Shown here: in pieces, positions 7,529 through 14,258 of the stretch | Layout: each line of letters begins with the position of its first letter | How positions within the stretch are numbered: position 1 is the stretch's first letter | DNA from: JBNKDD01 sp050288085 | GTDB lineage: Bacteria; Chloroflexota; Anaerolineae; Aggregatilineales; UBA3940 | Reading direction: 5' to 3' | Assembly: GCA_050288085.1 (NCBI GenBank) | Contig: JBNKDD010000097.1 | Coordinates: 1 to 18,997 of the forward strand | Length of the DNA: 18,997 bases | The notes under the pieces: model-generated | What the model saw: the letters and a program-made list of their open reading frames with translations, nothing else | What the model was told of the DNA's origin: nothing | Database searches by the model: none | Position numbers and translations under genes: made by a program

Positions 7529-7581
7529 TTTTAAACGTAAATCTCTTCCCTGGCTAATGTTCGTAACAAACTTGTAATGTT
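7529..7581 (-). promoter_or_regulatory. Conserved upstream boxes of pilin copy 2
   Basis: Same distal (7563-7581) and proximal (7529-7541) boxes and the same 21-base gap as before copy 1, but 113 bases from the start codon instead of 67. The leader of copy 2 therefore carries an extra stretch of about 46 bases (AAACTTCTTAAGTTGGACC region). Confidence 0.6.
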
Positions 7582-7690
7582 GATTTTCAATAGAAAATCA
7601 TCGAGCGTAGACTTTCCTCATTATAAAAGAGCCTTTTCGCCTTTGTAGCCCCTGCGGCGTATCGTAACATTGTTGTAAGGTTGAACCATA

Positions 7691-7713
7691 GAGGCCGGTC
7701 TAAGACCGGCCCC
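7691..7713. repeat. GAGGC/GCCCC-flanked hairpin repeat
   Basis: GGCCGGTC (7693-7700), TAA, GACCGGCC (7704-7711) is a perfect stem with no T tail. It lies 32 bases past the end of the MerR gene and may act as its 3' stem. Its flanks resemble the hairpins at 11353-11377 and 18502-18525, suggesting a dispersed family with changing cores. Confidence 0.5.
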
Positions 7714-7744
7714 TGAAGCACTCTGATCAACAACGGATAGATCG

Positions 7745-8494
7745 TTAGTCCACGTGATCGCAGTAGTACTCAATAGCAGACTGCATGAACTCCGGCAGAT
7801 TCGGGTGGACCTCCCTGAAGTTCCGGGCGAAGTCCGGGCTCTCAACATAGAGCTGACCCAGCCCCCGCAGCCGTTCCACCGATGGCTCATAGAAATAGCG
7901 CATGTGCTGGTGCCAGCGTCCGATCACCTGCTGGACCGCCGGGCTGGCCGGATCTTGATCGATCAGGGCAGCCAGGTCTTGATAGATGGCCGCACCCTCA
8001 GCCTTGATCGCCGCCTGCTTTTCGGGCGTGTAACGATTCCAACGCTTGTAGGTCGTATCGACTTCTTCAGTATCCCACGTTTCACGGGCTTTCTGTACAT
8101 AACGCTTTTCTTCTTCTTCTGAGAATCCTTCAAATAGTTTAGGCTTACTCATCTCAACCTCTCCTGTCAAATGCAATATAGTGCTGTCGATAGTGCTGAT
8201 GAGACCGTTCAACCGGCGGACTTTCGCTTCGATCCCTGCCCGGTGCGCCTGTAAAGCTGCCACCAGATCGAAATCAGGCTGATCAAGAATTGACTTGATC
8301 TCGTCCAGGCTCAAGTCCAGTTCACGAAAAAACAGGATTTGCTGGAGCCTGAACAGGGACTCGTCCTCATAGTAACGATAACCGTTTTCGCCCACCTGCG
8401 AGGGTTCGAGCAGCCCGATCTCGTCATAGTAGTGCAGGGTCCGAACGCTGACTCCTGCCAGTTCAGATATCTGTTTGACGGTGTATGTCATCAT
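7745..8494 (-). CDS. MerR-family regulator with TipAS drug-sensing domain
   Basis: A 249-residue transcription activator. Residues 4-70 are the MerR winged helix-turn-helix (YTVKQISELAGVSVRTLHYY, IGLL, GYRYY). A coiled coil runs to about 112, where the spaced Leu heptads would form the dimer. Residues 120-249 match the TipAS ligand-binding domain in pattern (W..R..YTPE, W..H, FYEPS, Y..FR). Relatives such as TipAL and Mta bind thiopeptides or other amphipathic drugs and activate their own promoters. The promoter here is exactly of that type (8502-8532). The first ATG is 7 bases from the -10 and no Shine-Dalgarno exists, so the message is probably leaderless. No efflux gene is adjacent. Confidence 0.92.
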   Translation of the reverse strand: MMTYTVKQISELAGVSVRTLHYYDEIGLLEPSQVGENGYRYYEDESLFRLQQILFFRELDLSLDEIKSILDQPDFDLVAALQAHRAGIEAKVRRLNGLISTIDSTILHLTGEVEMSKPKLFEGFSEEEEKRYVQKARETWDTEEVDTTYKRWNRYTPEKQAAIKAEGAAIYQDLAALIDQDPASPAVQQVIGRWHQHMRYFYEPSVERLRGLGQLYVESPDFARNFREVHPNLPEFMQSAIEYYCDHVD

Positions 8495-8501
8495 GAGAGG
8501 T

Positions 8502-8532
8502 ATTCTAAACTATCACGTAACGTGAGAGTCAA
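8502..8532 (-). promoter_or_regulatory. MerR-type promoter with 19-bp spacer and operator dyad
   Basis: On the minus strand TTGACT (8527-8532), exactly 19 bases, then TAGAAT (8502-8507). The over-long spacer is filled by a dyad, 8509-8529, with arms ACTCTCACGT and ACGTGATAGT around a central T (one mismatch in ten). This is the arrangement MerR activators untwist. It predicts autoregulation by the gene it drives. Confidence 0.85.
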
Positions 8533-8574
8533 GGGGTACTTTGTGCGAGATGCGAGAAAGCCGAATAGACCTCC

Positions 8575-9711
8575 CTATTCGGCATAAAAATAGGCGACTA
8601 CCAACCAATCGCGGGTGATCGGATCAAGTTCGGTCACTGCGTCGAGATCGTCGGTGAAGAACAGGTGCAGCTTCTCACCGTCGATCATTTCGCGCTGATA
8701 GTAAGTATCGTAGCTGATTTCCCCGGAAGTTGCCCAGCCCAGCCGCTCACGGACGGTATCCTCTTCACGCCAGATCAGGCTGAATCCGTACCAGGGCGGT
8801 AAATACCCCTCCGGCGCTTCGAGTTCGGGATTAGCGTTTTCGTTCTGGAAAGAATCAACAAATAACAACCATCTCGGTTGAGTCTCTTCTTCCTCATCTT
8901 CTTCCCCGGCCTGATCGGCTTCTGGTTCTTCCGTCTCGACTTCTTCATCGTCGCCGGTTTCGTCTTCTTCGGTGGGTTGTGGTGCCTCGAAGTTCACATC
9001 ATCGAACAACACCATGATCTGGTTGAAGCCTTCCAGCCAGAACATCCGCCCCCCCTCAAATTCCTGCACGACTGCACGCGTTGAACTGATTTCGGCGTTG
9101 GGACAGCCTTTATCAGGCGGCGGGCTAAAGAACCATTCAAGCGGGCAGGAAACCGCGATCGCCACCGGCTGCTCAACGGTGACCAGACCGTTGGTAACCG
9201 CCAGCATGTATACATCCTCACGGCCTGCGCTGCTTGGATAGACGGCCAGCGAATCCTCCATCGCGACCTGCCAGGTGCGGCCCGGTGACCCATCCGCATT
9301 GACGCGATACACAGCCGCCGAACTGCCATCCTGCGCCGACCAGAAGAGTAACACCTCTTCGCCGGGTTCAATCTCGGTAGGATAGGCTGCAAAATACTCG
9401 ATGACCGGGCTGGGGCCACCTGCCATTCCGATTGCCTGAGCGGTGGCCGTCAGTGGGTTGGCCGGGGTAGAAGTCCCACCCAGTGGTGGGGTAGGTGAAA
9501 ATCGAGGCGTCAGGGTAACGGTCGGCGTGACCGTCGGCGTAAACGGGGTGGGCGTATCGAGCAGGGCGACAGCAGGCGTGCCGGTCGGCGCAGGGCTGGG
9601 CGTGAGCGTGGACAATGCCGCGATGGTCGGTTCATCGCCAAACCAGTTGGCGCAGCCGGTCAGGATCAATGCCGTCAATGGGATAATTCGAAGGATTTTA
9701 TTTACCTGCAA
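8575..9711 (-). CDS. Lipoprotein with acidic linker
   Basis: A 378-residue exported lipoprotein. The start is TTG at 9709-9711, supported by AGGGG six bases upstream and by the signal peptide it starts; no ATG is nearby. Lipobox L-T-G-C (C20). A long Thr/Pro linker (about 30-95) leads to a beta-sandwich-like domain (105-195) with a Cys pair around S-C-P-L-E-W and G-C-P-N. A region follows that ends in an extremely acidic stretch (about 245-280, runs of Glu/Asp), and then a C-terminal domain with W/Y-rich strands (WYGFSLIWREED, WLVVAYFY). No enzyme motif seen. The family is not recognised; the acidic tract could bind calcium or act as a spacer. Transcribed alone. Confidence 0.8.
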   Translation of the reverse strand: MQVNKILRIIPLTALILTGCANWFGDEPTIAALSTLTPSPAPTGTPAVALLDTPTPFTPTVTPTVTLTPRFSPTPPLGGTSTPANPLTATAQAIGMAGGPSPVIEYFAAYPTEIEPGEEVLLFWSAQDGSSAAVYRVNADGSPGRTWQVAMEDSLAVYPSSAGREDVYMLAVTNGLVTVEQPVAIAVSCPLEWFFSPPPDKGCPNAEISSTRAVVQEFEGGRMFWLEGFNQIMVLFDDVNFEAPQPTEEDETGDDEEVETEEPEADQAGEEDEEEETQPRWLLFVDSFQNENANPELEAPEGYLPPWYGFSLIWREEDTVRERLGWATSGEISYDTYYQREMIDGEKLHLFFTDDLDAVTELDPITRDWLVVAYFYAE

Positions 9712-9745
9712 GATCTTCCCCTACCTACTCACTAGAATTCAGCAA

Positions 9746-9773
9746 ACCATAGATTTGAGTTTTCCAATCTCAA
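9746..9773 (-). promoter_or_regulatory. Candidate promoter for the acidic-linker lipoprotein gene
   Basis: Minus-strand TTGAGA (9768-9773), a 16-bp spacer and TATGGT (9746-9751), about 35 bases before the TTG start. It abuts the hairpin repeat at 9774-9819. Weak hexamers, so only a candidate. Confidence 0.3.
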
Positions 9774-9822
9774 CCTCACCCCCTTCCGAAATGCTGACAG
9801 CATTGAGACGGGGGTGAGGTCT
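9774..9822. repeat. CCTCACCCCC hairpin repeat
   Basis: Outer arms CCTCACCCCC (9774-9783) and GGGGGTGAGG (9810-9819) enclose an inner perfect stem AATGCTG-A-CAGCATT (9790-9804). The right end (GGGGTGAGGTCT) is shared with the element at 11604-11681. It sits between the two minus-strand genes 8575-9711 and 9873-11057 and could terminate the upstream one, though a T-run is missing. Confidence 0.6.
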
Positions 9823-9872
9823 AAGGCCGCAAAATCATGATCTACCGAAATTTACCGGTTCCATCTGCCCAG

Positions 9873-11057
9873 TTATACCAGCCCACACCACTCACAGGCA
9901 ACCGGAATCAACGCATTCCAGGTGTAATTCATCCGCTGCGGGGGGCAATACCCCACATTGCCAGGGGCCAGACTCATCACCTCTTTAGATTGGTGATCGA
10001 TGCTCAGTTCGTTGTTGATCAATTCGCCGATCATCCGGGCATAGGTTCGCTTGCCGGTGATCGAATAGGCGAGAGCCAGCGCCGCGATGCTGTACAGGGG
10101 CCAGTGTCCCCCATTTTGATAATCACCCGGCGGATTGATATCAGCAGCGAAAAACCAGTCCCTCGGCAGGAAATCCCCATCCGATGCCGAGACGACTTTC
10201 AGACCGGCCAGGCGGCCATCCGGGTAATGTCCGGCGGCATTGTTCACGATCCGCTTGACGTGATTGACCACCATCTCGTCGGACAGCATCGACTCACCGT
10301 ACAGGTAGCGGCTGATGAATTCCGGGAAGATCGCCGAGATATCCTGTGCCGGGCCAAAGTTGGAGTATTTACCCAGGGTGATATAGGCTCCATTGTAGAA
10401 CGAATGATACTGCCGCCGCGCCGCATCCACATCCGATTCACGCACACCGCCTAGCCCCATATTGACCATCGCCCGGCGGGCCAGGGTCAGCAAGCCCTGG
10501 TTATGGGCAATCGCCTCTGACGAATCCGGGGCGACCGTGTCAGCCCAGTAACGGAACGGCCCGGCAGGGGAAATATAGGTGTCCTCGCTGACATGAGAAT
10601 CGACCCAGTTATAAGCCCGAACGATCCGCTCCGGGTCAAGCGAATAACCGGCGCGTCGCAGCCAGTCGGAGGCGATGATAAACAACAGGCTTCCTTCGTC
10701 GTCCTTTGGCTCTAACTTACCTTCGTCTTCTGGATACAGCGGGACAGCGCTCCTGATCTGGCCTGATTCGAACTGTGTCTCGGCAAACCATTGGTAGCAA
10801 TCATAACCAAGCGCCGGGTCTTTGAAAGCCAGCGGCCCCCAGAACAGGGCATCCCGAACGTAAGTCCCTGGATAGACATGCGCCGAAAGCATCGCCGCCC
10901 GCCCGTTGACGATGACAATATTACGCCGGGTGGAGGCTTCGTAATCCGGCAGCAGCGTACGCCAATCGGTAGTTGTATGTGGGGGCGGTAAAGGCCTGAT
11001 CACCACCGCGCTGAGCAGCATACCGGCAGCGTTCAGAAAATCGCGTCGGGATAGCAT
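9873..11057 (-). CDS. Tat-exported six-hairpin glycosidase-like protein
   Basis: A 394-residue protein. The ATG at 11055-11057 has GGAGG four bases upstream. The N-terminus has a twin-arginine motif S-R-R-D-F-L at residues 3-8 followed by a hydrophobic stretch, so it is probably exported folded by the Tat system. The rest is helical with spaced aromatic and acidic motifs (YVRDALFWGPLAF near 66, DDEGSLLFI near 119, FRYWADT, YPDGRLAG, GGHWPLYSIAALALAY near 315) typical of (alpha/alpha)6-barrel glycoside hydrolases such as debranching-enzyme or invertase relatives. The Asp/Glu residues in these motifs are plausible catalytic acids. Substrate and exact family unknown. It stands alone, with hairpin repeats on both sides. 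Confidence 0.75.
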   Translation of the reverse strand: MLSRRDFLNAAGMLLSAVVIRPLPPPHTTTDWRTLLPDYEASTRRNIVIVNGRAAMLSAHVYPGTYVRDALFWGPLAFKDPALGYDCYQWFAETQFESGQIRSAVPLYPEDEGKLEPKDDEGSLLFIIASDWLRRAGYSLDPERIVRAYNWVDSHVSEDTYISPAGPFRYWADTVAPDSSEAIAHNQGLLTLARRAMVNMGLGGVRESDVDAARRQYHSFYNGAYITLGKYSNFGPAQDISAIFPEFISRYLYGESMLSDEMVVNHVKRIVNNAAGHYPDGRLAGLKVVSASDGDFLPRDWFFAADINPPGDYQNGGHWPLYSIAALALAYSITGKRTYARMIGELINNELSIDHQSKEVMSLAPGNVGYCPPQRMNYTWNALIPVACEWCGLV

Positions 11058-11121
11058 GAATCCTCCAGGTGTGAAATCTCTAGTAAATCATGTTTATCAG
11101 ATCTTCCGGCTCCCTGAAAGC

Positions 11122-11151
11122 TTGACAAACAATTTATAAATCATATATCAT
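11122..11151 (+). promoter_or_regulatory. Strong promoter upstream of candidate small RNA
   Basis: TTGACA (11122-11127), an 18-bp AT-rich spacer, TATCAT (11146-11151). A dyad AACAATTT (11128-11135) and AAATTGTT (11157-11164) straddles the -10 and could be an operator. The nearest genes point away on the minus strand, so it must serve a short plus-strand transcript. Confidence 0.6.
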
Positions 11152-11157
11152 GATAAA

Positions 11158-11306
11158 AATTGTTAGCAATTATTTTCTCATAAAAACGCGCCGGCCTGGT
11201 ACAGTCAGTCGCGCATGTCTGTTTGGTCGGTGGAAGTAAAGATTCTCTCCAAGTCATACTCCCCAAGCCGTCACCCGGTGATATCACCGGGTGATGCGTC
11301 TTTTTT
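11158..11306 (+). ncRNA. Candidate intergenic small RNA, about 150 nt
   Basis: A consensus -35 with a good -10 is followed 113 bases after the inferred start by a strong intrinsic terminator, with no Shine-Dalgarno-led reading frame between them. The body contains a GC-rich stretch (GCGCCGGCC then GTCGCGC, 11188-11213) able to pair locally, and a purine-rich then pyrimidine-rich segment. It matches no RNA family I recognise. An ORF beginning at 11215 crosses the terminator stem and has no ribosome site, so coding is unlikely. It could also be the leader of a lost gene. Confidence 0.5.
11271..11306 (+). terminator. Perfect-palindrome terminator
   Basis: A 24-base uninterrupted palindrome (11271-11294, arms TCACCCGGTGAT) is followed six bases later by TTTTTT (11301-11306). 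Strong on the plus strand; no T-run on the minus side. Confidence 0.8.
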
Positions 11307-11352
11307 ATTCTGCTATATGCAAAGCATCATCCGCAAATTGAAGATGTCGTTC

Positions 11353-11377
11353 GTAGAGGCGGATCGTGATCTGCCCC
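11353..11377. repeat. GTAGAGGC hairpin repeat
   Basis: GGCGGATC (11358-11365), GT, GATCTGCC (11368-11375) with one G-T pair, framed by GTAGA and CC. Same frame as 18502-18525 and similar to 7691-7713, with a different core. The downstream sequence (ATAGCTATCAACTTAAG) may belong to the repeat unit. Confidence 0.5.
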
Positions 11378-11417
11378 ATAGCTATCAACTTAAGAGATAG
11401 TATAGAAACCCCGACCA

Positions 11418-11546
11418 CCTGATGATAAATCATCAGGCTACAAATGATACGTCGAATAAATTCGACCCAAAAAACTGAGGTGTGATGGGTGATTCCGGGT
11501 CTGTTTTAACAGACATATCATCTATAGAAGCGGAATTTATTCCGCT
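11418..11546. repeat. Cluster of four short hairpins
   Basis: Four perfect short palindromes lie in 129 bases: 11418-11437 (CCTGATGAT-AA-ATCATCAGG), 11451-11466 (GTCGAAT-AA-ATTCGAC), 11499-11514 (GTCTGTT-TT-AACAGAC) and 11529-11546 (AGCGGAAT-TT-ATTCCGCT). All share an AA or TT centre within an A/T-rich core and change only in the outer arms. They look like one dispersed repeat family rather than operators of a gene; no gene start is near. Confidence 0.6.
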
Positions 11547-11603
11547 GTGAACTGGTCGAGCATCCAACGAAGCATTTTCAAAATCCCTTCTAACTTAATG
11601 CTG

Positions 11604-11681
11604 AACCTCCCCCCTCTCCCGAATCTGCTTGCAGATCGGAGTGGGGAAAGGCCGAGCGCAGCGAGGTCAGGGGTGAGGTCT
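11604..11681. repeat. AACCTCCCCC...GGGGTGAGGTCT repeat
   Basis: A 78-base element starting AACCTCCCCCC and ending GGGGTGAGGTCT, with an inner stem ATCTGC-TT-GCAGAT (11623-11636) flanked by CTCC and GGAG arms. The right end is the same as in the 9774-9822 repeat. It sits just beyond the 3' end of the methyltransferase gene on the minus strand. Confidence 0.5.
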
Positions 11682-11706
11682 ATTGGGGGGTAAACAGAGT
11701 TGGCAT

Positions 11707-12600
11707 CTATTCCGGTGGTTTCCGTCCGGCAATCGTAATGGTCAGCATGCTGCGAGCAGACCCGCCGCTCACCTGAGTAAACCCGGCACTCACCAGCAGC
11801 GGCACAAGATATGAGTTATCAATCCCCGTCATCGGCCCGACCAGCAGCGACAGGAAAAACCTGAACAGCGCCGACCGCGGCGGCTCGAACTCCACGATCA
11901 GCAGCCGTCCACCGGGTTTAAGCACCCGGTATATCTCAGCCGCCGCCTGATCTTTCACCTCAGGCGGTAAATGATGCATCACCAGGGAATTGATCACCAC
12001 CTCAAATGATGCGTCGGGGTAAGGAAGTTCCTGTGCCAACCCCTGTCGGAAATCGACATCGGCTCCCCGCCGAGCAGCTTTTTGCCGCGCAAAGGCGATC
12101 ATTTCCTCGCCCGCATCGAGACCGTGAACGCTGATCGTAGGATAATCGTTCTTGGCGAGCAAAGCCATTGTGCCGGTACCGCAGCCCACATCCAGGATCG
12201 AGTCCTGGGGCTGAATCTGGATCATATCAAGGGTTGCCCTGATCGCCTTATTCCGCTGGCCCAGCATCAGAAAGTTGGTAAATGTGTCGTAGAACCACGC
12301 CCAGCGAATGATCTGCCCGGTCGATTCCTGGTCGTGGTTGTGGGTGTGACCGTGATCGTCCTCGTGTGTGCCATGAATTTTCTGGATAAAACGGCGCAGA
12401 ATCGACCGGCCTGATAGCAGGATGGTCACCACTGCGATCATGTGAGTGGCCACGATAGCCACGACACCTAACGCCGATATGGTGATATTTTGTGTGAGTA
12501 GATACAGCGCGATCAGCAGGCCCACCGCGGCGATAATAAGAATCAAGTGGCGCAGGATCATCCCGTTACCTCTCTGGGTAGAATCTTTTGATTGATGCAT
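11707..12600 (-). CDS. Membrane-anchored His-rich SAM-dependent methyltransferase 1
   Basis: A 297-residue class I methyltransferase. Two membrane helices (17-36, 42-63) come first, then a histidine cluster (H76, H79, H83, H85, H87, H89 in HGTHEDDHGHTHNHD) and a Rossmann methyltransferase domain from about 105. Motif I is D137-V-G-C-G-T-G, followed by G-L-D-A-G-E for the ribose and N-S-L-V-M-H-H-L with L-K-P-G-G as in UbiE/COQ5-like enzymes. The His cluster resembles metal-binding loops of zinc or nickel transporters. The substrate is unknown. ATG 12598-12600 has GGGAG nearby; an internal ATG at residue 14 also has GAGG and is an alternative start. Likely co-directional partner of the next methyltransferase. 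Confidence 0.85.
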   Translation of the reverse strand: MHQSKDSTQRGNGMILRHLILIIAAVGLLIALYLLTQNITISALGVVAIVATHMIAVVTILLSGRSILRRFIQKIHGTHEDDHGHTHNHDQESTGQIIRWAWFYDTFTNFLMLGQRNKAIRATLDMIQIQPQDSILDVGCGTGTMALLAKNDYPTISVHGLDAGEEMIAFARQKAARRGADVDFRQGLAQELPYPDASFEVVINSLVMHHLPPEVKDQAAAEIYRVLKPGGRLLIVEFEPPRSALFRFFLSLLVGPMTGIDNSYLVPLLVSAGFTQVSGGSARSMLTITIAGRKPPE

Positions 12601-12732
12601 GATGCTCCCTCATAGAAAAATAATATGTTCGTTAGCCAGCAAGAAAAATAACCGGTACATAATCCATTCAGTTTAAGCGGCTGGACATTCGTGCCCTTGA
12701 GCAGATGCGAAAGTCCAATCAATAACTTTTTG

Positions 12733-13518
12733 CTACGCTGGTTTTTGGACCAGAATATACTGGAACATACGGCCTTGTCGGTTGATTGTGCTGAATCCCT
12801 GATCTTCCAATAACCGGATACCGTCCTTCAGCACGCCGCTCAGGTCATATAAAGCGATATAACCACCCGGTTTGAGTGTCCGGATCATCTCTCGAATGCC
12901 TCGCAGCCGCTCGGCGCTTCCTGCTCCAACATGATGCATGGCCAGACTGGATACGATTACATCGAAAGATCCGTCCTCGAATGGCATCTCACGCACATCG
13001 ACGTTTTGTAATTCTAATTTATCCGCCAGCCCTTCAACCTTAATGTTGTGTTGGAACAACTCAGGGGTCCCACCACCGGCGTCAGGCAGCCAGATATCGA
13101 TCCCAATGCCGTGACCGGTGGTCAGTTTCTGTCCGCAGCCGACTAACAAAATACCACTGCCTGTGCCTACATCAAGCACCTGCTCATCGCCCCGCCAGGG
13201 AATTTGACTCTGGATCTTCTCGACGATTTTGAAGCGTTCCGGTGCGATTCGCCAGATCATGACTACCAGAGCGGTGCGAGGGATCATCATCACGATGCCA
13301 ATGGTTAACAGCACAATTGGCAGCCACAGGATTTCTGTCGTAAAAAAGAGGATGGCGGATACGATGGACAGGGCTAAACCGAAGAAAAATAGATTGGTGA
13401 ATAGTTTCTCTTCTGCGGTGAAATAATTAGCCTGGCTGCTATGCGAATGTGTGGTGCCATCTGCGTGAGTATGCGATTGTGAGCTTGTGCCGTGTACGAT
13501 ATTACTTATAAAATTCAT
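12733..13518 (-). CDS. Membrane-anchored His-rich SAM-dependent methyltransferase 2
   Basis: A 261-residue relative of the preceding entry. The ATG at 13516-13518 is preferred over a frame start 15 codons earlier because GGAG lies eight bases upstream. The histidine-rich segment is at the N-terminus this time (H16, H18, H24, H26 in SHTHADGTTHSHS), before two membrane helices (about 40-60 and 63-88). The methyltransferase domain follows: motif I D116-V-G-T-G-S-G, then G-I-G-I-D and S-S-L-A-M-H-H-V and L-K-P-G-G. The substrate-side C-terminus is shorter than in copy 1. It has its own promoter (13562-13590) facing the TetR gene, which probably controls it. Copy 1 lies 132 bases further on and may be read from the same transcript. 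Confidence 0.85.
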   Translation of the reverse strand: MNFISNIVHGTSSQSHTHADGTTHSHSSQANYFTAEEKLFTNLFFFGLALSIVSAILFFTTEILWLPIVLLTIGIVMMIPRTALVVMIWRIAPERFKIVEKIQSQIPWRGDEQVLDVGTGSGILLVGCGQKLTTGHGIGIDIWLPDAGGGTPELFQHNIKVEGLADKLELQNVDVREMPFEDGSFDVIVSSLAMHHVGAGSAERLRGIREMIRTLKPGGYIALYDLSGVLKDGIRLLEDQGFSTINRQGRMFQYILVQKPA

Positions 13519-13561
13519 TTGACTATCTCCATGATTTGCGCAATACGAACAACCCACCCAC

Positions 13562-13590
13562 ACTATAAGCTAGGCAGATCGAAGGATCAA
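13562..13590 (-). promoter_or_regulatory. Promoter of methyltransferase 2
   Basis: Minus-strand TTGATC (13585-13590), a 17-bp spacer, TATAGT (13562-13567). The predicted start is near 13555, 37 bases before the chosen ATG, which also supports that start over the longer frame. Confidence 0.6.
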
Positions 13591-13608
13591 TGGACACTGG
13601 TTAGAGGT

Positions 13609-13624
13609 TGTTCAGAACTGAACA
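13609..13624. promoter_or_regulatory. Palindromic operator, likely for the TetR regulator
   Basis: TGTTCAGAACTGAACA is a perfect 16-base palindrome lying between the divergent genes, 28 bases before the TetR start and 18 bases upstream of the methyltransferase -35. A further half-site-like TGTTCGGAA follows at about 13638. The location and symmetry fit autoregulation and control of the divergent gene. Confidence 0.6.
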
Positions 13625-13651
13625 GATCACAGGAATTGTTCGGAAATACTT

Positions 13652-14233
13652 ATGACAGATGACAGGCCAGACCGCCGGGTTCAACGTACCCGCGAACTGC
13701 TCAAGAATGCGTTGATGCAGTTGATCCATGAAAAAGGTTACGATGCCGTCACCATTCAGGATGTGGTGGATCGGGCCAACGTGGGGCGTACAACCTTTTA
13801 TTCTCATTACCAGAGCAAAGATGACCTGCTGCTGGATCACTATGCCGACTTCGCCTCCCACCTGGTTGAGAATACCCTGAGCTATGCTGACCTGATGGGC
13901 GACAATCCACCTGCGGATTTGGTGCAGCTCTTGCAGAATTTGAACGAGGGCGAGGCGATCTATACCACCATCATGCGAGGAAAAGACGCGGAATTCATCC
14001 TCCGGGGGGTGTACCTACAAATGATGCAGAACCTGACGGCCAGCCTCCAGGCCGCTTTCCCTGATACACAACCGGCCTATCCGCTGGATTTGCTGGTCAA
14101 TTACATTGTGCGGAGCCAGCACGCCCTGATGGATTGGTGGCTCACCGGGCGATCTGCCCACAGCGCAGAGGATGTAGCGCGGCTGCTGCATCACATGCGC
14201 CGCGCCGCGATCCGTGAGGCATATGGAATTTAA
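13652..14233 (+). CDS. TetR/AcrR-family transcriptional regulator
   Basis: A 193-residue regulator. The N-terminal helix (RRVQRTRELLKNALMQLI) and the helix-turn-helix YDAVTIQDVVDRANVGRTTFYSHY (about 31-55), followed by K-D-D-L-L, are the standard TetR DNA-binding domain. The remaining 130 residues are an all-helical ligand and dimer domain of the TetR_C type seen in YxiE-like members (the W-W-L segment near residue 166 is typical). It is divergent from the methyltransferase pair, and the intergenic operator suggests repression of both directions. Start ATG 13652; Shine-Dalgarno weak (GGAAA). Ligand unknown. Confidence 0.9.
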   Translation: MTDDRPDRRVQRTRELLKNALMQLIHEKGYDAVTIQDVVDRANVGRTTFYSHYQSKDDLLLDHYADFASHLVENTLSYADLMGDNPPADLVQLLQNLNEGEAIYTTIMRGKDAEFILRGVYLQMMQNLTASLQAAFPDTQPAYPLDLLVNYIVRSQHALMDWWLTGRSAHSAEDVARLLHHMRRAAIREAYGI

Positions 14234-14258
14234 TATCTATCCGTAAAGGGGGAAAATC

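Noticed and set aside
9837..10454. 205-codon plus-strand frame
   Set aside because: It lies antisense within the Tat-exported protein gene, which has a good start, signal and motifs.
11215..11400. 61-codon plus-strand frame
   Set aside because: Crosses the perfect terminator palindrome and lacks a ribosome site; better read as non-coding.
11418..11546. CRISPR array
   Set aside because: The four palindromes are not direct repeats, spacing is irregular, and no cas gene is present.
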